Assembly: GCF_003966715.1 (NCBI RefSeq)
Contig: NZ_AP018907.1
Coordinates: forward strand, 2,530,001-2,594,000
Reading direction: 5' to 3'
Length of the DNA: 64,000 nt
Source of the DNA: Blastochloris tepida
GTDB taxonomy: Bacteria; Pseudomonadota; Alphaproteobacteria; Rhizobiales; Xanthobacteraceae
Shown: positions 8,765 through 17,229 of the stretch, piece after piece
How the letters are laid out: every line of letters starts with the position of its first letter
How positions within the stretch are numbered: the first letter of the stretch is position 1
The notes under the pieces: generated by a model
What the model saw: only the letters and a program-made list of their open reading frames with translations
What the model was told of the DNA's origin: nothing
The model's database searches: none
Program-made: the position numbers and the translations under genes

Positions 8765-9634
8765 TCAGGCTTCGAGGTGCCGGGCCGGGATGAGCCGGCG
8801 GAGAATGCCGCCGACCGGGCCGACCAGGATCGAGACGAGGCAGATGCCGCCCGCGACCAGGATGATCGAGGGGCCGGAGGGCAGCTCGGTGTTGTAGGAG
8901 ACGAGAAGTCCGGCATAGCCCGAGACCATGCCCACCAGAATGGCGATGGCGGCAAGCGCGGTGATGTCGCGCGCCCAGAACCGTGCCGCCGCCGCCGGCA
9001 GCATCATCAGCCCGACCGCCAGAAGCGTGCCGAGCGCGTGGAAGGCGCCGACCAGATTCATCACCACCAGCGCCAGGAAGACGAGATGGACGGGCCCGCC
9101 CGCGCCCGACACCGAGCGCAGGAAATTGGGATCGACGCACTCCATCACCAATGGCCGCCAGATCACTGCCAGCGTGACGAGCGACAGCGAGGCGACCGAC
9201 GCGAGCAGCAGCATGGCGGCATCATCGAGCGCCAGCACGCTGCCGAACAGGATGTGGAACAGATCGACATTCGAGCCGCGCAGCGACACGATCACCACGC
9301 CAAGCGCCAGCGACACCAGATAGAACGCCGCCAGCGCGGCATCCTCCTTCAGCTCGGTGCCGCGCGCGACGAGGCCGGCGAGAACCGCCACCACCACGCC
9401 GGCGATGAGGCCGCCCAGCGTCATCGCGAACAGATCGAGCCCCGCCACCAGAAAGCCCACCGCCGCACCGGGCAGGATGGCGTGCGACATGGCATCGCCG
9501 GTGAGGCTCATCCGCCGCAGCATCAGGAAAACGCCGACCGGGGCGGCGCCAAGCGCCAAGGCCAGCGTGCCGACCAGCGCGCGGCGCATGAACTCGAAAT
9601 CCTGGAACGGCGCGATCAGAAGGTCGTGGAGCAT
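8765..9634 (-). CDS. znuB: Zinc ABC transporter permease ZnuB
   Basis: A 289-aa inner-membrane permease of the ABC-3 family, the channel through which zinc is imported by ZnuA and ZnuC. It shows eight or nine hydrophobic helices with family signatures: RRALVGTLALALGAAPVGVFLMLRR at the N-terminus, MSLTGDAMSHAILPGAA, and GTLLAVGLMMLPAAAARF in the C-terminal half. I chose the ATG at 9634; a TTG at 9649 would extend it by five residues and neither has a strong ribosome site. A 138-bp family-A palindromic repeat separates it from znuC. Confidence 0.93.
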   Translation of the reverse strand: MLHDLLIAPFQDFEFMRRALVGTLALALGAAPVGVFLMLRRMSLTGDAMSHAILPGAAVGFLVAGLDLFAMTLGGLIAGVVVAVLAGLVARGTELKEDAALAAFYLVSLALGVVIVSLRGSNVDLFHILFGSVLALDDAAMLLLASVASLSLVTLAVIWRPLVMECVDPNFLRSVSGAGGPVHLVFLALVVMNLVGAFHALGTLLAVGLMMLPAAAARFWARDITALAAIAILVGMVSGYAGLLVSYNTELPSGPSIILVAGGICLVSILVGPVGGILRRLIPARHLEA

Positions 9635-9679
9635 CTGCCGGGATCGCAAAAATTGTCGCGCAGCATGGCTGCTTTCTTT

Positions 9680-9817
9680 CCCTCTCCCCTTGCGGGAGAG
9701 GGTGCCCGAACGAAGTGAGGGCGGGTGAGGGCTTCATCAGGCCGTGGGAAACACCCCTCACCCGGCTCGGATCTCGCTCCGCTCATCCTCGCCACCCTCT
9801 CCCACAAGGGGAGAGGG
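9680..9817. repeat. Family-A palindromic repeat inside the znu operon
   Basis: A 138-bp element bounded by CCCTCTCCCCTTGCGGGAG on the left and its near complement ACAAGGGGAGAGGG on the right, with an inner arm ACCCCTCACCCGGCTCGG. It can fold into nested hairpins. Copies occur at 21822, 41121 (split by a MITE) and 60822. Here it lies between znuC and znuB, where it may attenuate or stabilise parts of the mRNA. Confidence 0.8.
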
Positions 9818-9833
9818 AAGAAAGAGAATCCGC

Positions 9834-10571
9834 TCACGCCGCGCGCTCGCAGACGCCGGCCTCGTCGTCCCACGCCTCGGTGATGTGGCGGGCGCGCAGC
9901 AGATTGTCCGGCGTCAGCACCTGCGGCGTCGGCCCCCAGGCGACCGGCTCGCGGGCGAGCAGCAGCGTGGTGGGAAAGTGCGCCCGCACGATCTCCAGAT
10001 CGTGCAGCACGGTGAGGATGGTGCGGCGCTCGCCGTGCCAGCGCTTGATCAGCGCCAGCAGGTCGGCCGCCGTCCGGGTGTCGATGGCGGTGAACGGCTC
10101 ATCGAGCAGGATGAGGCGCGCATCCTGCAGCAGCAGGCGCGCGAACAGCGTGCGCTGCATCTGCCCGCCCGACAGCGTGCCGATGGTGCGGTTCTCGAAG
10201 CCCGCCAGCCCCACCGCCGATATGGCGGCCTCGATGCGTGCGCGATCGCTGCCGGTGATGGCACCGAACAGGCCGGCGCGGCGCCACAGCCCCATCGCCA
10301 CCATGTCGTAGACGGTGATCGGGAACGAACGGTCGATCTCGGCGATCTGCGGCAGATAGGCGATCTCGCGCGCCTTCACACCGAAGCGCTCGATGCGGCC
10401 GTCGAGCGGCCGCAGCGCACCGGCAATGCCCTTGAGCAGGGTCGACTTGCCGGCGCCATTGGGGCCGACCACCGCCAGCAGCTCGCCCTCGGCCACCGTG
10501 CCATCGAGGTGGTGGACGGCCGGGTGGCGCTCATAGCCGAGCGTGAGGGTGCGAAAGGTCAAGGCCGGCAT
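9834..10571 (-). CDS. znuC: Zinc ABC transporter ATPase ZnuC
   Basis: A 245-aa ATP-binding subunit energising ZnuB. Motifs: Walker A GPNGAGKS (36-43), Q-loop LPQIAEID (73-80), signature LSGGQ (133-137), Walker B LILLDEP (153-159) and the switch His in VLHDLE. The C-terminal EPVAWGPTPQVLTPDNLLRA matches metal-type (Mn/Zn) ABC ATPases. ZnuC is the first transporter gene of the operon and follows the small ORF at 10585-10734 by 13 bases, consistent with co-transcription from the Zur-box promoter near 10761. Confidence 0.94.
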   Translation of the reverse strand: MPALTFRTLTLGYERHPAVHHLDGTVAEGELLAVVGPNGAGKSTLLKGIAGALRPLDGRIERFGVKAREIAYLPQIAEIDRSFPITVYDMVAMGLWRRAGLFGAITGSDRARIEAAISAVGLAGFENRTIGTLSGGQMQRTLFARLLLQDARLILLDEPFTAIDTRTAADLLALIKRWHGERRTILTVLHDLEIVRAHFPTTLLLAREPVAWGPTPQVLTPDNLLRARHITEAWDDEAGVCERAA

Positions 10572-10584
10572 GCTGCGTCCCCGC

Positions 10585-10734
10585 TCACCCGATCAGGACC
10601 CCGGCGACCGCGAGCCAGATCGCCGCCACCAGCACCCCGGCCACACCGAGACGCGCTGCCAGCGACAGCCGCAGCAGCGAGGGGGCGACGGAGACGGCAC
10701 GGCGATGCGCGTGATGGTGGCGATGCACACTCAT
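10585..10734 (-). CDS. Predicted 49-aa His-rich single-span membrane peptide
   Basis: A small open frame between the Zur-type palindrome and znuC. It starts MSVHRHHHAHRRAVSV, giving five His in the first ten residues, and continues with a single hydrophobic span (LGVAGVLVAAIWLAVAGVLIG) to the stop. The His-rich head suggests metal binding and the tail suggests inner-membrane insertion. Position is the main support: it is the first frame after the operator, and its stop is 13 bases before the znuC ATG. No convincing Shine-Dalgarno site is visible, so it could be leader sequence. I do not recognise a family. Confidence 0.5.
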   Translation of the reverse strand: MSVHRHHHAHRRAVSVAPSLLRLSLAARLGVAGVLVAAIWLAVAGVLIG

Positions 10735-10760
10735 GAACGGTCCGGGCAAGTCGGGGATAC

Positions 10761-10775
10761 TGTTATACTATAACA
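10761..10775. promoter_or_regulatory. Zur-type operator of the znu operon
   Basis: A perfect 7-1-7 palindrome, TGTTATACTATAACA, 26 bases upstream of the small ORF. The AT-rich palindrome stands out in GC-rich DNA, matches the GTTATA-n-TATAAC type bound by Zur in alphaproteobacteria, and contains TATAAC-like sequence that could be the -10 box. Zur with zinc would repress the leftward operon. The gene to the right (copA) ends toward this site, so only the zinc operon can use it. No zur gene is in the window. Confidence 0.8.
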
Positions 10776-11050
10776 CTACGCTTGTCGAGCCCGCCGGCGG
10801 GGCGCCCTCGTTCCGGCCAAGCGGCGAAGGCGCGTGACCCTCGCCCCGTCGTCCCCGGCGAGCGGCGCCTTGCGCCGCGAGGGAAGGGGACCCATGACCC
10901 ACGGCACGCCCGAAGGAACGACAGAATGCGCTTTCGCCTGTCTACTCCGCATCTGGGCATCGGGGTCTCTCGGGTTGCGGTTTCCTGGGTTCCCTTCCCC
11001 TCGCCGCTGACGCGGCTCGGCCGGGAACGACCGGTGGCGCCACCCATCCC

Positions 11051-13306
11051 TCACAGCCCGCTTTTCCAGCGCTTGAGCAGCAGCGAGTTGGAGACCACCG
11101 ACACCGAGGACATCGCCATCGCCGCCCCCGCCAGCGCCGGGGTGAGGAAGCCCAGCGCCGCCAACGGCAGGCCGCTGACATTGTAGATGAACGCCCAGAA
11201 CAGGTTCTGGCGGATCTTGGCCACCGTGCGCCGGGCGATGTCGAGCGCCGCCGGCACGAGGCGCGGATCGGGCCGCATCAAGGTGACGCCGGCCGCGGCA
11301 ATCGCCGCGTCGGTGCCGGTGCCCATGGCGATGCCGAGCGAGGCGGCAGCCAAGGCCGGCGCGTCATTGATGCCGTCGCCGACCATGGCGACGCGGCGGC
11401 CCTCCCGCTCCAGCGCCGCCAGCGCCGCCGCCTTGCCCTCGGGCTTCACCTCGGCGTCATAGCCGTCGAGCCCGGCCGCGCGGGCGATCGCTGCGGCGAC
11501 CGCCGGATTGTCGCCGGTCAGCATGCGCACAGTGAGGCCGCGCGCCTTGAGCGCCGCCACCGCCTCGACGGCGCCGGGGCGCAGCGGATCGGCAAAGCCG
11601 AGCACGCCGCGCGCTGTCCCATCGATCGCAACGATGGCGGCGGTGCGGGCCTCGCCTTCGATCCGCGCCAGCGCAGCGGCGACGGGGGCCGGATCGACGC
11701 CGCGCTCGGCCATCAGCTCGCGATTGCCGATCGCGACCCCCTGCCCCGCAACCTCCCCCACCAGGCCGCGGCCGATGGCGGCGGCAACACCGTTGGCCGG
11801 CTGGAGCGCGAGGCCGCGCGCCCGCGCCGCCTCGACCACCGCGCGGCCCAGCGGGTGCTCGCTTCCCGCCTGCAATGCGGCGGCGACGGCCAGCAGCCCG
11901 GCCTCGTCGCCATCGGCGGCGAACATGTCGGTCAGCGCCGGGCGGCCTTCGGTGAGCGTGCCGGTCTTGTCGAACACCACGGTGTCGATGGCAGCCGCCC
12001 GTTCCAGCGCCTCGATGTCCTTGACCAGGATGCCAGCCTTCGCCGCGGCGCCGGTGCCGGCGACCAGCGCGGCCGGCGTCGCCAGCCCCAGCGCGCACGG
12101 GCAGGCGATGACCAGCACCGAGACGGCTGTCATCAGCGCCTCCTCGAAGCCGGCGCCGCCGGCGAGCCAGCCGACCATGGCGGCGAGCGCGATCGCCACC
12201 ACCGCCGGCACGAACACGGCGGCGACGCGATCGACCAGAAGCTGCACCGGCGCCTTGCCGGTCTGGGCCACCTCGACCAGGCGGGTGATGCGGGCGAGCG
12301 TGGTGTCCTCGCCGACCGCCACCGCCCGCACCAGGAGGCGCCCTGCCCCGTTGAGCGCGCCGGAGGCGACGCGGTCGCCCGGCCGCTTGGCCACCGGCAG
12401 GCTTTCGCCGGTGATCAGCGATTCGTCGGCCTCGCTCGTGCCCTCCTCGACGATGCCGTCGACCGGCATGCGGGCGCCGGGGCGCACCACCACCAGATCA
12501 CCGCCCGCCACCGCCTCAATGCCGACCTCGTGCTCGACGCCGTCGCGCAGCACCAGCGCCCGCTCGGGCCGCAGCGTCATCAGCGTGCGCACCGCCTCGG
12601 TGGTGCCGCGCCGGGCGCGGGTCTCCAGCCATTTGCCGAGCATCACGAAGGTGATGACCGCCGCCGCCCCCTCGAAATAGAGGTGGCCGGTGGCATGCTC
12701 GCCATGCAGCGCGATCATCCACAGGCTGAAGGCGTAGGCGGCGGAGGTGCCGAGCGCCACCAGCACATCCATGTTTGCCGAGCCGGCGCCGAGCGCCTTG
12801 GCGGCGCCGCGATAGAACCGGGCACCGACCAGCACCTGCACCGGTGTCGCCAGGAGAAGCTGCGTCCAGGAGCCGAGGTGCAGATCGAAGCCGAACGGCG
12901 CCAGCACCATCGGCGCCACCAGCGGCAGCGTCAGCACGACCGAGACGATGAGGGCGAGCAGCGTCTGGCGCTCGTCGGCGAGGCGGCGGGCCTCGCGCTC
13001 GGCCTCGGCCAGCTTGCGGGCGTGAGCATCGCGCAGGCGGGGGGTGGCGGAAAAGCCGGCCCGCTCGACCGCCTCGGCCAGCGCTCTCTCGTCCGGCCCG
13101 CCCGGCCCCACGCGGACATCAGCGCGCTCCAGCGGCAGGTTGACGCTGACGGCGGCGACGCCGGGCAGGCGGGCCAGCACCCGCTCCACCCGCGCCGAGC
13201 AGGCGGCGCAGGTCATGCCGGAGATGTCGAGCACGATGGTGCGGGCGGGCTGCGCCCCGGCAGCGGCCGGGGACGGATCGGCGGCAAGGTGGGTGGCGGC
13301 GGTCAT
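11051..13306 (-). CDS. copA: Cu(I)-translocating P1B-type ATPase CopA
   Basis: A 751-aa inner-membrane copper exporter. One N-terminal heavy-metal domain carries GMTCAAC (C33, C36). The transmembrane copper site is CPC (C402-P-C404) in VIACPCALGLATP. Also present are the phosphorylation loop DKTGTLT (D446), the nucleotide-domain SEHPLG, the hinge GDGINDAP, and the C-terminal MSSVSVVSNSLLLKRWK typical of CopA rather than Zn/Cd pumps. It sits beside the zinc operon but is not obviously part of it; about 275 bases separate them. No CueR-type regulator is adjacent. The ORF is full length. Confidence 0.95.
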   Translation of the reverse strand: MTAATHLAADPSPAAAGAQPARTIVLDISGMTCAACSARVERVLARLPGVAAVSVNLPLERADVRVGPGGPDERALAEAVERAGFSATPRLRDAHARKLAEAEREARRLADERQTLLALIVSVVLTLPLVAPMVLAPFGFDLHLGSWTQLLLATPVQVLVGARFYRGAAKALGAGSANMDVLVALGTSAAYAFSLWMIALHGEHATGHLYFEGAAAVITFVMLGKWLETRARRGTTEAVRTLMTLRPERALVLRDGVEHEVGIEAVAGGDLVVVRPGARMPVDGIVEEGTSEADESLITGESLPVAKRPGDRVASGALNGAGRLLVRAVAVGEDTTLARITRLVEVAQTGKAPVQLLVDRVAAVFVPAVVAIALAAMVGWLAGGAGFEEALMTAVSVLVIACPCALGLATPAALVAGTGAAAKAGILVKDIEALERAAAIDTVVFDKTGTLTEGRPALTDMFAADGDEAGLLAVAAALQAGSEHPLGRAVVEAARARGLALQPANGVAAAIGRGLVGEVAGQGVAIGNRELMAERGVDPAPVAAALARIEGEARTAAIVAIDGTARGVLGFADPLRPGAVEAVAALKARGLTVRMLTGDNPAVAAAIARAAGLDGYDAEVKPEGKAAALAALEREGRRVAMVGDGINDAPALAAASLGIAMGTGTDAAIAAAGVTLMRPDPRLVPAALDIARRTVAKIRQNLFWAFIYNVSGLPLAALGFLTPALAGAAMAMSSVSVVSNSLLLKRWKSGL

Positions 13307-13442
13307 GGCCCATCATATAGGCCGCCGCTGCCGGACGGGAACGCCGGGCGGATCCGCCGGTGGCGGAGAATGCGGCGGCACGGGCCGGCTCGCCCCTCCC
13401 CGGCGTCTGTCACACGATGCACATCTTCCGCCGCACAGCATC

Positions 13443-13471
13443 TGGACAGCGCGAAAACCTGCCCGTATAAC
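13443..13471 (+). promoter_or_regulatory. Sigma70-type promoter of tRNA-Phe
   Basis: TGGACA at 13443-13448 and TATAAC at 13466-13471, separated by 17 bases, lie about 40 bases before the tRNA. The fit to a housekeeping promoter is good and the placement is right for a tRNA transcript. Confidence 0.65.
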
Positions 13472-13509
13472 CCGCCCACTTCGCGGTGACCGGCCTGCCG
13501 GCGCCGCGG

Positions 13510-13585
13510 GCCCAGGTAGCTCAGTTGGTAGAGCACGTGACTGAAAATCACGGTGTCGGTGGTTCGATTCCGCCCCTGGGCACCA
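13510..13585 (+). tRNA. tRNA-Phe (GAA)
   Basis: A 76-nt gene with a full cloverleaf: acceptor stem GCCCAGG pairing with CCTGGGC, D-arm GCTCAGTTGGTAGAGC, anticodon stem-loop GTGACTGAAAATCAC with GAA in the loop, and T-arm GGTGGTTCGATTCCGCC. The CCA end is encoded (13583-13585). It is a single gene with its own promoter. Confidence 0.97.
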
Positions 13586-13806
13586 TCCCATTTCTCCTCC
13601 ACCTTACGAAAAACTGCGATCGATCAAAGGCTTGACCCCGGCGTCGGGATGCGATCCGGCACGCGATCGTACGCCGCGATATCCGGCGACTTTCATTCTG
13701 AGCCTTGCCGAGACCTTGCCGGACTGCACAGCCGTGCCCCAGTGGTCCGACCCTGACATTCGCATCCGCAAATGTCAGGACAAGTCGGCCCACAAGATAT
13801 TGAGTT

Positions 13807-13870
13807 TGTGGATGAACTTTTTTTCAACCCCTGGCACCAAACAGGTACCAGGGGTTGGATTTCATCCACA
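13807..13870. repeat. Large imperfect palindrome downstream of tRNA-Phe
   Basis: Two nested stems. The outer one is TGTGGATGAA paired with TTCATCCACA; the inner one is AACCCCTGGCACC paired with GGTACCAGGGGTT (one mismatch) around a 5-base loop. The inner arm CCCCTGGCACCA resembles the tRNA-Phe 3' end (CCCCTGGGCACCA) with one base missing. It lies in a 420-base gene-free stretch (13586-14005), 135 bases past the stop of the leftward nitroreductase, and could be a terminator or an old attachment-site remnant. Confidence 0.5.
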
Positions 13871-14005
13871 TGACTCCACGTCCTGGAGCCACCAGACGGG
13901 TACTGGGATGCGCGGAAAGCTGACCAGCGATCGGTCGAGGCGTCGCGTCCCCGTTGATGGTTTGGCTCGGCGGTGGCGGGGCGGCGGCCGCAAGCGCACT
14001 GCCAC

Positions 14006-14554
14006 TCACAGCTCGCGGATATGATCGGCGACATTGATCTCGCGCGCCGGCGACGGCGGTGCCGCCGCGGTGCCGAGATAGAGGAAACCGACGATCTGAT
14101 CCTCGTCGCCGAGGCCCAGCGCCGTGTGCAGGTGGCGGTTGAACATCGGCCAGCCGGAACGCCAGATGCCGCTGAACCCCAGGGCGAGCGCCGCCATCTG
14201 CATCGCCATCACCGCGCAGCCGGCGCTGAGTTGCTGCTCGAGCTTGTGGACCACCGGGTGCGGCTTGAAGCGCGACACCACGACGATCACGACCGGCGCA
14301 CGCAGCGGCATGCGCAGCGCGCGTTCGATCACTTCGTCCGGCTCGCCGCCCGCCACCGCCGCCTGCTGCAGCATCTCGCCCAGCCGGTCGCGCCCATCGC
14401 CGGTCGCGACGATGAACTCCCACGGGCGCAGACATTGGAAATCCGGCACCTGCATGCCCGCGCGCAGGATGGCGCCAAGCTCGTCACCCATCGGCCCCGG
14501 CGCTTCGAGCTTGGCGCAGGAACGCCGCTCGAGAAGAAACGTCAAAGCGTCCAC
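14006..14554 (-). CDS. Nitroreductase family protein (YdjA-like)
   Basis: A 182-aa FMN-dependent NAD(P)H oxidoreductase, the short single-domain form similar to E. coli YdjA. FMN-site residues are visible at RRSCAKLEAPGP (about 10-22), an MQVPDFQCLRPWEFIV segment (the PDxxxxxPW motif), and the C-terminal GLGDEDQIVGFLYLGTAA with a ligand Arg/Asn region. The family reduces nitroaromatics or quinones with FMN; the physiological substrate is unknown. It stands alone, read leftward. The start at 14554 has no strong ribosome site nearby. Confidence 0.88.
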   Translation of the reverse strand: MDALTFLLERRSCAKLEAPGPMGDELGAILRAGMQVPDFQCLRPWEFIVATGDGRDRLGEMLQQAAVAGGEPDEVIERALRMPLRAPVVIVVVSRFKPHPVVHKLEQQLSAGCAVMAMQMAALALGFSGIWRSGWPMFNRHLHTALGLGDEDQIVGFLYLGTAAAPPSPAREINVADHIREL

Positions 14555-14602
14555 TATCCCTCTCCCAACCCATCGTCCGGTCGAGCGGCACCTCGATCCG
14601 TT

Positions 14603-14706
14603 AGAGCATTTTCCGCAAAAGTGGATACCGGTTTTGCGAAAGAAAAAGCGACAAACCAGGAACTTAGAGCGTCCGATCTGATGCAGTCAGATCGGATCAC
14701 GCTCTA
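14603..14706. repeat. Family-B dispersed repeat (AGAGCATT type)
   Basis: The element begins AGAGCATTTTCCGCAAAAG, continues with ACCGGTTTTGCGAAAG and ends in a hairpin around GATCTGATGCAGTCAGATC and CGCTCTAG. Copies are at 21990, 23372 and 36848, with fragments near 27290 and 56051. The rest of the 14555-14980 gap holds GC-rich sequence in which I see no gene. Confidence 0.85.
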
Positions 14707-14980
14707 GCTGCGCCGCCGGTCTCGCGACGTACCGTCGCCAAGTCCGTGACGCGCCGCGCACCCGCACCGGCACGTCGCCGGGAAAATCCCGGCCGCGCGG
14801 CGCGTCACGCCGCTGGCCCGCATCCCTGAACGACCGCGACGGCGGGCCGTTGGTTCCGGTCCGGTTTCCAGCGAATCGCTTCGAGAGGCCGAAAACGGTC
14901 TTGCCGAAGAATTCCCGGCACGAAAATGATCTTCCGGTGACCGGACATTGAGACTCCGGCCAGATCGGCCGGAACCCGTC

Positions 14981-16099
14981 TCAGGGCTTCTTCGAGAACA
15001 CCAGTTCGGGCGCGCCGAGTGCCGGGGTCAGCGGCGCCGACTGGATCTTCTTGGCGAGGGGATCGAAGCTCGGCAGGTCGATGGCGCGCAGCACCTGATC
15101 GTCATAGGTCTTGACGTAGTAGCGCAGGCTGGCGAGGTCGGCGATCACCGACCATTGGGTGAACTCCATCGCGGTCGCATCCCCCTGGCCGGGCCGCACC
15201 CAGCCCTGCGGGATGTCGAAATTGTTCAGGATGTGCTCGGCCAGCCGCACGCTCTCCATGCCGCCGGCCTTGGGCTGCACCGACATCGCGTAGCCCAGCG
15301 CGCGGATGAAGCGCGAAGGCGGCGTCGGGTCGCCGGGAATGCCGAGCAGGCCGGAGCCCTGGCCGAGCGGCGCGACCGTCTGCCCGCCGACCTGCAGCGG
15401 CGGAGCGTTGGTGGGCGAGATCTTCACATAGTTGCGCAGATTGCTGAGGTGCCAATCGAACGTCGGCGAATTGGTCATCACCCCGAACGGATTGTCGTGG
15501 ACCTTGAGCACCCCGTCCACCGGCTCGATCACCACCGCCGCGCCCGAGGCGTCATGTAACGTGTAATGGAGCGGCGGCGTAACGCCCATGTCGGGGGTCT
15601 TGACCCCGATCACCGACATGCCCGCCAGCGCCGCCTTCACCTCGGCGACGGAGGCGAAGCTGGTCAGCGCCCAGGTGAGGAAATCCCATTGCGCCAGCGA
15701 GTGCTTGGGGTTGGCCTTGGCCGGGTCGGCGTAGCCGACATAATCGGGGAAATACAGGGCGCCGCCAGCCAGCCCCTTCTCATTGAGCCCGTCGACCAGC
15801 ACCGGCATGCCGAAGGCGTTGAGGCCGACGGCGGCGTATTTGCTGGTCCAGGTCATGGCGCCCGGCTTGCCGTCGGGGCCGGTGGCCGTGAAGGCGAAGT
15901 TGCGCGGCACGACGATGGCTGCGGACTTCAGCAGGAAGCCCATCTCCATGGTCCGCCCATAGATCACGCCGCCATCGGTGGTGGGGATCACGAAGCTGGT
16001 GCAGGCGCCGGCCGGCGTGCTCGCCGCCACCGCGCCCGCCAAGGCCGGGGCGAGCGCCCAGGCCACCGCCTTCGAGCGGATACGTGTCATCCAGGACAT
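14981..16099 (-). CDS. Secreted choloylglycine hydrolase / linear amide C-N hydrolase
   Basis: A 372-aa Ntn-hydrolase of the choloylglycine hydrolase family (penicillin V acylase/bile salt hydrolase relatives), which cleave linear amide bonds such as acyl-homoserine lactones, penicillin V or conjugated bile salts. A signal peptide (about residues 1-32, ending TPAGA) is followed by C33 in ACTSFVI, the expected N-terminal nucleophile after processing. Family blocks follow: GGVIYGRTMEM, GLNEKGLAGGALYF, VIEPVDGVLKVHDNPFGVMTNSPTFDWHL and an N/R pair near LRNYVKISP. The start at 16099 has GAGGA just upstream. Export suggests a periplasmic role, perhaps quenching lactone signals or detoxification. 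Substrate is inferred, not known. Confidence 0.88.
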   Translation of the reverse strand: MSWMTRIRSKAVAWALAPALAGAVAASTPAGACTSFVIPTTDGGVIYGRTMEMGFLLKSAAIVVPRNFAFTATGPDGKPGAMTWTSKYAAVGLNAFGMPVLVDGLNEKGLAGGALYFPDYVGYADPAKANPKHSLAQWDFLTWALTSFASVAEVKAALAGMSVIGVKTPDMGVTPPLHYTLHDASGAAVVIEPVDGVLKVHDNPFGVMTNSPTFDWHLSNLRNYVKISPTNAPPLQVGGQTVAPLGQGSGLLGIPGDPTPPSRFIRALGYAMSVQPKAGGMESVRLAEHILNNFDIPQGWVRPGQGDATAMEFTQWSVIADLASLRYYVKTYDDQVLRAIDLPSFDPLAKKIQSAPLTPALGAPELVFSKKP

Positions 16100-17229
16100 T
16101 GATTCCTCGCTTGTTTTCTCGGCGCAGCGCCGGGCCCTGCCGGTCCCGGCCTCTCTCCCGGCGTCACCGGGGCAATGGCAGGCGTCTCGCACAAGCTCTA
16201 GCAGCACCGGCTCGCCAATACGTTAAGCCGAGCGGGCGGCACGAGGCCGGGTTGCATCCGCCCCCACTCCCCTGTCGCACCCGCTCACGTTCGGCGGTGG
16301 TCGCTGCCCGGTCGGTCCTGGACCTGACGCCATGGCCGGACTGAAGAGCCGGCCGGCTGGCGAGCACCGTACAGCATCCGCGGCAGGAGCGACAGATGCT
16401 CAGGCCGTGTCGTCAGTTGACCTCCGAGCGAAACGGCCCGAAGGCACGTCGCCCACCGTCATTGCGCTGTCTATGACTGCCAGCTGCGGGGCCACGGCCA
16501 TCTTTCGACAGGGCGCTGTTGGCGGATCGGTAGCGCGACGACAGGCAGACGTAGGATGACTGACACTTCCGAACCCCCATGCCAATGCGGTGAAGGCTGG
16601 CCGCCGGCCCGGACCGCGATCCTTCACACAGCTCTTGATGTTGCAAAATAAATCCAACAGATCTCAGCATTTTGTTGTCAAGCATGACATTACATCCGAT
16701 GACGGATGCACACCCTATTCTGAAAACTATTAAATTTGTCGACATATTCTATTCCAAGATCGCCCAGACCGACTGCCAACCAATCGACATCTCCCGCCGC
16801 TCTCTTGGCGCACCCGCCCGTGCAGGAATCGGCCACAGCCTCGTCTTGACACTCATTCTGACACCAACTCGCAGATACACGGGCGGCCTCGCGAGATCTG
16901 GCGCAAGGTCATCGGCGCGGAAATGAAATCATGCGCGTTACCTGCGGCGGACGGCATATTTTCGTTGACTTTTCGCACCCGCAAAAATGTAATCGCTTCC
17001 GCAACGGATTGCTCGTCATCGGCAAAGGCTGACCTCTCCCCCGGGCCAGCATAGCGAGCGAGAGGGGGAAATGACGCGACAATACAAGACCTTGGGCCGG
17101 CGGCGTGCGCCGCGGCAGCGATGGCGCCTGGGCTGATGCCAGCCCGGCCCGCCGGTCGCGCCGCGGGCTTTGGCTTTGCTTGGCCGGTCCGATCGGGGCC
17201 GGGCGGCGGCGTCTGCCGCACCGCCGAAG
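16100..17229. other. Gene-poor stretch upstream of the hydrogenase operon
   Basis: I recognise no gene in this 1.1-kb stretch. Bases about 16610-16930 are clearly more AT-rich than the rest of the window (for example GTTGCAAAATAAATCC and ACTATTAAATTTGTCG), as expected for acquired DNA or a regulatory zone. Short ORFs on both strands (16413-16745 on the minus, 16672-16926 on the plus) have no recognisable domain and atypical composition. Confidence 0.5.
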
